Assembly (NCBI GenBank): GCA_014378525.1
Contig: JACMNL010000017.1
Location: forward strand, 1-43,633
Source of the DNA: Bacteriovorax sp.
GTDB taxonomy: Bacteria > Bdellovibrionota > Bacteriovoracia > Bacteriovoracales > Bacteriovoracaceae
Length of the DNA stretch: 43,633 bases
Direction: 5' to 3'
The translations under genes and the position numbers were made by a program. Position 1 is the stretch's first letter, and the number at the start of each line of letters is the position of its first letter. Below the pieces are notes generated by a model that worked only from the letters and a program-made list of their open reading frames with translations, searched no databases and was not told where the DNA came from. Shown here in pieces: positions 39,417 to 43,633 of the stretch.

Positions 39417-39576
39417 AAGGGCGCTCCGATTTAAGCATAGTTGCCCAAATTCTAGTCTGGATTAGTGCCCCAAAGGCATCCCACTGTTATTGTTCTACCC
39501 CCTGTCAGAAATTTCAACACAGACCAAGTTTTGGGCGATTTTCGCCTGAACTATCAAAGACTTAAGCGGTCATTTT

Positions 39577-39592
39577 TGGCCCGAACCCTGCA
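39577..39592 (+). promoter_or_regulatory. Sigma54-like (-24/-12) promoter of the transglycosylase gene
   Basis: TGGCCCGAACCCTGCA matches the sigma54 consensus TGGCACG-N4-TTGCA at all but two positions and has the required GG-N10-GC spacing (GG 39578-39579, GC 39590-39591). Transcription would begin around 39603, just before the ATG at 39619. Confidence 0.6.
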
Positions 39593-39601
39593 CTTTAAAG
39601 G

Positions 39602-39617
39602 TTAAGCGGGGGCTTAA
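39602..39617 (+). other. Small hairpin holding the transglycosylase ribosome site in its loop
   Basis: TTAAGC (39602-39607), GGGG loop, GCTTAA (39612-39617), directly before the ATG at 39619. The G-rich stretch is the only Shine-Dalgarno candidate. A related element, CTTAAGCGG, occurs upstream at 39561-39569. Confidence 0.5.
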
Positions 39618-39618
39618 A

Positions 39619-40173
39619 ATGAAAACAACAAAATCACTTATTCTTGCACTTATCATCTCTCTAATTTCAACGAACGTTATGCCGAAATCTTTCTCAAAAG
39701 CAGAGATCAGAGCTTATAACGTTTCTACAATTTCAAAGATGATCATGGCCGTACAACCAGAACTTAACGATAAAAAGAGAGAAGAAATTTCTCTCGCTCT
39801 TTATCAAACTTCTAAGAAGTTTCAAATCGATCCAAAAGTAATGGTAGCGATCATTTCTACTGAATCAGGATTTGATAACTCAGCTGTATCTGTTTCAGGA
39901 GATCTTTCACTTGCTCAGATCAACACTAAGGTTTGGGACGTAGAATTCCTAAGACTTGGTCTTGGTAAAATTGATAAAAAACTTCTAAAAGCAGACGAAG
40001 CATACGCTTTAGATAAAATGGGTAAAATCCTTTCACTACTTAAAACTCGTCACGCTAAAAAAGATGCTAAATGGTATGCAATTTATCACTCAAGAACTAA
40101 AAAGTTTAAGAATCAGTACGATGGTAAAATCCAGGAACGTTTTAGAATGATCGCTTCAGTTTCTTCTCTTTAA
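39619..40173 (+). CDS. Lytic transglycosylase-like protein (SLT domain)
   Basis: The 184-residue protein has a signal sequence (1-23) and an SLT domain: F-Q-I-D-P-K-V-M-V-A-I-I-S-T-E82-S-G-F-D contains the catalytic glutamate, and S-G-D-L-S-L-A-Q-I-N and the late Y-A-I-Y-H-S-R-T are the usual following blocks. The consensus G-x-x-G-L-M-Q is changed to G-D-L-S-L-A-Q. It would cleave the glycan strand of peptidoglycan with 1,6-anhydro product. The short form with no other domain suggests a local task such as opening the wall for an appendage or invasion. A sigma54-like promoter lies upstream and an intrinsic terminator behind. Confidence 0.83.
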   Translation: MKTTKSLILALIISLISTNVMPKSFSKAEIRAYNVSTISKMIMAVQPELNDKKREEISLALYQTSKKFQIDPKVMVAIISTESGFDNSAVSVSGDLSLAQINTKVWDVEFLRLGLGKIDKKLLKADEAYALDKMGKILSLLKTRHAKKDAKWYAIYHSRTKKFKNQYDGKIQERFRMIASVSSL

Positions 40174-40180
40174 TAATAAC

Positions 40181-40205
40181 GGCTCGCTTTAAGCGAGCCT
40201 TTTTT
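40181..40205 (+). terminator. Intrinsic terminator after the transglycosylase gene
   Basis: GGCTCGC (40181-40187) pairs with GCGAGCC (40193-40199), loop TTTAA, followed by six T residues that reach into the stop codon of the convergent higA-like gene. Confidence 0.92.
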
Positions 40206-40518
40206 ATGCTGATTTTTTCATTACCTTTACATCTAATTTTATCTTCGCCATTCGCAAATAGTCCTGAAAAAGTATTTGTATGAAAAATGATTCAGAGTTC
40301 TTAAGCTTCTTTGCAAATGAAGCTGCGCTTGCAATATCCGGCAATCTTCTCTCTTTTTCAAAATCATTTAATCTTTGCGGAGATATACCCAATATTTGTG
40401 CGAAATCTTTTTGAGAATATTCATCAATTTCTCTGAAGTTTTTAAGCAAACGACCAAATGTCATAATTCCATAATCTCTTTGAAGCTCTTTTAGTCCATA
40501 TTTTATTTTAATAGTCAT
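40204..40518 (-). CDS. higA: HigA-like helix-turn-helix antitoxin
   Basis: The 104-residue protein has an XRE-type HTH (about 18-75): L-L-K-N-F-R-E-I-D-E-Y-S-Q-K-D-F-A-Q-I-L-G-I-S-P-Q-R-L-N-D-F-E. A preceding short strand and a helical tail follow. As the second gene behind a RelE-fold toxin with an 11-base overlap it fits the toxin-first order of HigBA systems. It should bind the toxin and the 21-bp palindrome at 40804-40824. GAGGTG lies inside the end of the toxin gene, eight bases before the ATG. The stop sits in the T-run of the convergent terminator. Confidence 0.82.
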   Translation of the reverse strand: MTIKIKYGLKELQRDYGIMTFGRLLKNFREIDEYSQKDFAQILGISPQRLNDFEKERRLPDIASAASFAKKLKNSESFFIQILFQDYLRMAKIKLDVKVMKKSA

Positions 40519-40789
40519 GCTTATTCACCTCTATAACTTTCAACACAATCACGTGACCAGGTAGTTCAATATAAAACAAACGATAACCTTTATTAAGCCG
40601 AATTGATCTTTGTCCGGCCCTGTCTCCTCTTAAAGGCTCATCATGAAATCCTGAATATTTCCTGGTTTCAGGCAACCCAATTCTTTCGACAAGCTCAATC
40701 CAGATATAAATTTTATCAATAATAGGTTTAGGTAATCGCCTTGGAAACAATTGAATGACTTCTGATAAATCAACTTTATACTGAACCAC
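40508..40789 (-). CDS. higB: HigB/RelE-type toxin
   Basis: The 93-residue protein has the RelE/HigB fold pattern: a strand-helix start (V-D-L-S-E-V-I-Q-L-F-P), a helix, then Y-S-G-F-H-D-E-P-L-R-G-D-R-A-G-Q-R-S-I-R-L-N-K-G-Y-R-L-F-Y, with R and Y residues expected for mRNA cleavage, and the end V-I-E-V-N-K-H-D-Y. The R-S-I-R-L-x-x-x-Y-R motif and late H-D-Y are typical. I start it at GTG 40787-40789 because GGAGAAGG stands eight bases upstream; the frame also has a TTG at 40811-40813, but that lies inside the palindromic operator. It would cut ribosome-bound mRNA. Confidence 0.83.
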   Translation of the reverse strand: MVQYKVDLSEVIQLFPRRLPKPIIDKIYIWIELVERIGLPETRKYSGFHDEPLRGDRAGQRSIRLNKGYRLFYIELPGHVIVLKVIEVNKHDY

Positions 40790-40803
40790 GACACCTTCTC
40801 CAC

Positions 40804-40824
40804 AATACTCCAACTTGGAGTATT
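40804..40824. promoter_or_regulatory. Perfect palindrome, operator of the higBA pair
   Basis: AATACTCCAA (40804-40813), one spacer base, TTGGAGTATT (40815-40824): a perfect 10-bp inverted repeat located 15 bases upstream of the toxin start. A TATAAT box on the - strand (40849-40854) lies upstream, so the repressor would sit in the early transcribed region or over a second promoter. The natural ligand is the HigA-like protein. Confidence 0.8.
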
Positions 40825-40916
40825 TATCAATCCTGAATTGACAAATGCATTATAAAGGAATCAAAGTGATACCTAAGCGATTAGAATTAATGAATTACAT
40901 ATTTAATAAAGAAAAA

Positions 40917-41717
40917 TTAAAATACAGACCCCGTAAATATTTTCTCAGCTTGTCCACAAAGATAGATATCTTTCAGATCCTCAGAAAACTTCACAGCTAA
41001 CTTTCCACCAAGAGTTTCAAGAACCACTTCATCATTCCAGTTATAAAACGCAGCAGCAGCTAGAGCAGTTGCCGTAGCACCTGTACCGCATGAAAGCGTT
41101 TCATTCTCTACACCGCGCTCATACGTTCTTATACGGATATGTTTTGGTGAGATCACTTCAAAGAAGTTGGCGTTAGATCCTTTAGGAAAACGGGCATCGT
41201 ATCTCACGGCCTTGCCGTTTGCGAATACAGGGTACTCTAATATTTTTTCGATTTCAAACACGGCATGGGGAACACCAGTGTTCATGTAGAGAGATTTTTT
41301 TGCATTCATAGACTGATCCAGATCATGAAGATTGATCTTATCCATGTCGTAAAGTTCAGTCATCTTTAAGCGGTATCCATAAACGGCGTCGATCGCGCAT
41401 TCATAAATTCCGTTCATCGTTTCAAACTTATAAAGATCTTTTTTAGATTCTAATGTTTCATGAGCGAATGCAGTAATCGCACGCGCACCGTTGCCGCACA
41501 TTTCAACTTCGCCACCATCCGCATTTATGTAACGCATTTTAAAATCAGCTTTATCGCTTTTCTCCAAAAGCAAAACACCGTCGGCCCCAATGCCTGTTTT
41601 TAATGAACAAAGTTTTGCCCAACGTGATTTATCATTCGCATCGAAGGCCAAGTTTCGATTATCAATAACGACGAAATCATTTCCAGTTGCATTGTATTTG
41701 GTGAAGTTAATTTTCAT
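40917..41717 (-). CDS. dapF: Diaminopimelate epimerase
   Basis: The 266-residue protein has both DapF halves: N-A-T-G-N-D-F-V-V-I-D at the start, the first catalytic cysteine in E-M-C-G-N-G-A-R-A (about 72-80) and the second in L-S-C-G-T-G-A-T-A. V-P-H-A-V-F lies between. It converts LL- to meso-diaminopimelate, the cross-linking amino acid and lysine precursor. The length is normal. It has no adjacent lysine genes; the toxin-antitoxin pair lies behind it and the TolB/Kelch gene is divergent, with a small inverted repeat between. Confidence 0.95.
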   Translation of the reverse strand: MKINFTKYNATGNDFVVIDNRNLAFDANDKSRWAKLCSLKTGIGADGVLLLEKSDKADFKMRYINADGGEVEMCGNGARAITAFAHETLESKKDLYKFETMNGIYECAIDAVYGYRLKMTELYDMDKINLHDLDQSMNAKKSLYMNTGVPHAVFEIEKILEYPVFANGKAVRYDARFPKGSNANFFEVISPKHIRIRTYERGVENETLSCGTGATATALAAAAFYNWNDEVVLETLGGKLAVKFSEDLKDIYLCGQAEKIFTGSVF

Positions 41718-41761
41718 AAGATGATTTTAAATGTTTGCTTAACACTTTGTCCAATATAAAA

Positions 41762-41779
41762 AGTTTGATAATACAAACT
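41762..41779. repeat. Inverted repeat between dapF and the propeller gene
   Basis: AGTTTG (41762-41767), six bases, CAAACT (41774-41779). A -10-like GATAAT lies in its centre for the + strand gene, so it may be an operator or merely AT-rich chance. Confidence 0.4.
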
Positions 41780-41835
41780 GGATCGTCGTAAGATTCATTT
41801 GCTCACCTACTTTATAATTTAATTGAGGTAAAAAA

Positions 41836-43633
41836 ATGAAATTCTTAATGACGATGATCTTGCTCGTATTATCGAGCACGGTCTTTGCGGACATGGTCTT
41901 CATGCGTGAATCAGGAAATCAAAAACACATCATGCATATGAATGCTCAAGGTGCTGTTGATCAAATCACTTCAGGAGACCTGGTTCATCTTTATCCTGAC
42001 ATTACTCCCGATGGAAAAAATGTAGTTTATGTTGAAGGAACAATTTCAGACGATGGTTCTCAAGACCTGTACTTAGTTACAAAAAATCTTGTAACAGGCA
42101 CAACTGAAAAATGGTTATCGCCGGAATTAAAAGGAATGATTCTTCATCCTAAATTTTCGAAAAACGCACAATTCATTTTCTTTTCTGCTCCCTCACCTAA
42201 GAATAAAATTTTCTACTTTGAGCCTTCCAAGTTTAAAAACAAATCTACAAAGACCGGTGATGTAACGACCCTTTCATTCAAAGCAGAAGCTCTTGATAAA
42301 AACGATGAAGCTTATTTTCCTCGCCCATCGAGTGACGGCAACATGGTTGTGTACCAGAGAAATACAAACGGTGTTCGCGAAGTTGTTCTCTATAACCGTT
42401 TAGATGATTCAAAAACTGTTATCGATCAGGGAATGAGCCCGTCACTATCTTTTGACGAACAAAAAATTGCCTACACTTCAAAGAAGGCCGGCACATGGGA
42501 TATTTATGAATATGATCGTCAGACTCAAAAAGTTGTAAGAAAAACTTTCGATGATTCAACTGATGAAATGGCACCAACTTACAATCCTTCAAATGAATTA
42601 ATCTTTGCTTCTAGCAAAACTGGAAGTTTCCAGCTTTATAAATTAAACGGATCAGACTGGACTCGCTTAACAAATATTGCAGACACTGATGACTATGCTC
42701 CACAATTTTCAGGTGAAACAATTTTTTCGCAAGGAACTCGTACTCCTTTCATGGCACCGATGAGATCATCGTTCGGAACAATTCTTCACGACGGACTTCT
42801 TTATATGTGCGGTGGACATCAGGGTAAAGAACACACATACCCGCAGGAATCGTTCACAAACAACTTTAACGTTTACGATAGAACGACAAATATATGGAAG
42901 GAGCTTGCTCCACGTCCGATCAAGGCCCATGGTTATACGTTAGCTGCAAAAGGAAATTACATCTACGCTTTCGGTGGATTCACTTTCGCTGAACAGTACA
43001 ATCCACAATGGAAATCAATTTCGACAATTGATCGTTACGACATTCGTACAAATACATGGACGACAATCGGCGCACTGAACTCTCCGCGCTCTTCAAACGT
43101 TGCAGTCACTGTCGGTGATAAAGTTTATCTTGTCGGCGGGTGGGATAGTACTCCGAAACATGACAACGATCTTGAGGGGACATTTCAATCAGCGATTGAA
43201 GTTTTTGATTTAAACACTGAAACTGTTTCAATCGCACCATACTCAATGCCGAATCCTCTTCGTCGCGCTTTCACAGGCCTTGAGTACAAAGGAAAAATTC
43301 TTTTAGTTGGTGGTCTTGGTGTTGGTTCATCTCACTTTGAATTAATTTCTAAAGTCACTATGCTTGATCCGATCACGGGAGCAATCACTGAACTTCCGGA
43401 ACTTCCATTTGGAACATTTGCTCCAGCTGCTGAAACTATCGGAAATGAGTTATTTGTTTTCGGTGGAATGTTTAAGACTGGTGATATGAACTACGAATAT
43501 GTTTCTCATATTTACGGATACAATTTTGATAACCAGACCTGGAGACATACAGGACGCTTTTTAAAAGAGAGCAAAGGGTTCGCACAGGTTTTCAAAATGG
43601 ATAATAGAATGATCGGGATTTTGGGCGGGCATC
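41836..43633 (+). CDS. Secreted double-propeller protein (TolB-like plus Kelch repeats), cut by window end
   Basis: The open frame runs from ATG 41836 (GAGG upstream) past the window end, at least 599 codons. After a signal peptide (MKFLMTMILLVLSSTVFADM) come TolB/PD40-like repeats with S-x-D-G/E-x-x-x-x-Y pattern: P-D-I-T-P-D-G-K-N-V-V-Y, P-R-P-S-S-D-G-N-M-V-V-Y, S-P-S-L-S-F-D-E-Q-K-I-A-Y and M-A-P-T-Y-N-P. From about residue 315 Kelch repeats follow, each ending in an aromatic-x-x-G-G (Y-M-C-G-G, Y-A-F-G-G, Y-L-V-G-G, L-L-V-G-G, F-V-F-G-G, I-L-G-G). Two fused propellers suggest an exported binding scaffold for proteins or glycans. There is no catalytic motif in the visible part. Confidence 0.82.
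   Translation, partial: MKFLMTMILLVLSSTVFADMVFMRESGNQKHIMHMNAQGAVDQITSGDLVHLYPDITPDGKNVVYVEGTISDDGSQDLYLVTKNLVTGTTEKWLSPELKGMILHPKFSKNAQFIFFSAPSPKNKIFYFEPSKFKNKSTKTGDVTTLSFKAEALDKNDEAYFPRPSSDGNMVVYQRNTNGVREVVLYNRLDDSKTVIDQGMSPSLSFDEQKIAYTSKKAGTWDIYEYDRQTQKVVRKTFDDSTDEMAPTYNPSNELIFASSKTGSFQLYKLNGSDWTRLTNIADTDDYAPQFSGETIFSQGTRTPFMAPMRSSFGTILHDGLLYMCGGHQGKEHTYPQESFTNNFNVYDRTTNIWKELAPRPIKAHGYTLAAKGNYIYAFGGFTFAEQYNPQWKSISTIDRYDIRTNTWTTIGALNSPRSSNVAVTVGDKVYLVGGWDSTPKHDNDLEGTFQSAIEVFDLNTETVSIAPYSMPNPLRRAFTGLEYKGKILLVGGLGVGSSHFELISKVTMLDPITGAITELPELPFGTFAPAAETIGNELFVFGGMFKTGDMNYEYVSHIYGYNFDNQTWRHTGRFLKESKGFAQVFKMDNRMIGILGGH

Noticed and set aside
39531..39547. GGCGA/TCGCC mini-hairpin upstream of the transglycosylase
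   Set aside because: Five-base stem with a three-base loop and no T run; not distinguishable from chance.
40790..40813. TTG start for the HigB-like toxin
   Set aside because: The codon lies inside the perfect palindrome and lacks a ribosome site; the GTG at 40787-40789 has GGAGAAGG in front.

Overview
The window reads as chromosomal DNA of a low-GC Gram-negative bacterium. Densely packed genes, many short secreted or lipoprotein products and an unusual number of predicted envelope-active proteins (VanY-type carboxypeptidase, SLT-type transglycosylase, DUF4105 protein, two HExxH proteins) suggest a Bdellovibrionota relative, most likely the Bacteriovorax/Peredibacter side. This is inference from gene content; there is no rRNA in the window. 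No stretch longer than about 300 bases lacks a gene, and I saw no insertion sequence, prophage, CRISPR array or replication origin.

Layout. 1-8.6 kb: single genes and small pairs, namely an ahpD-like/Rrf2 operon with a very good sigma70 promoter, a secreted papain-like candidate, an EamA half-transporter, a GST whose ribosome binding site lies in a terminator-like hairpin, a hemerythrin protein, a methyltransferase and a secreted metalloprotease. 8.7-11.5 kb: tight + strand operon yehS-hutD-rlmN-vanY. 11.5-13.1 kb: a PAQR/hemolysin III protein converging on an AEC transporter. 13.2-22.2 kb: a long - strand run, transcribed mmsA-like, urc1, urc4, upp, udk, tesA, ybbA, ybbP. The first five make a near-complete uracil catabolic (URC) route: salvage to UMP, RibA-like URC1, URC4 (DUF1688) and a CoA-acylating semialdehyde dehydrogenase that could turn the C3 product into acetyl-CoA. 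This is the most coherent functional system in the window.

22.4-28.3 kb: an orphan DHp-only histidine kinase fragment, a GNAT-like protein, and an NhaR-like LysR regulator divergent from a baeRF-TerC operon across a region with two inverted repeats; a second TerC converges on the regulator. 27.7-33.9 kb: 2OG-Fe(II) oxygenase plus DUF374 acyltransferase, a large unknown secreted protein, cytochrome c plus gamma-carbonic anhydrase, and a tlyA-LOG operon.

34-41.7 kb: a CAT-anticodon tRNA followed by a BrnT/BrnA toxin-antitoxin pair, a YetF-like protein, several secreted proteins (DUF3015, DUF4105, lipoproteins), a transglycosylase preceded by a strong sigma54-like promoter, a HigB/HigA pair with a perfect 21-bp operator-like palindrome, and dapF. 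The right edge cuts a TolB-like/Kelch double-propeller gene.

A recurring feature is compaction at gene ends: five convergent gene pairs overlap at their stop codons, and several starts sit directly on or behind intrinsic terminators. All functional statements come from reading the sequence and recalling family motifs; no database search was possible.
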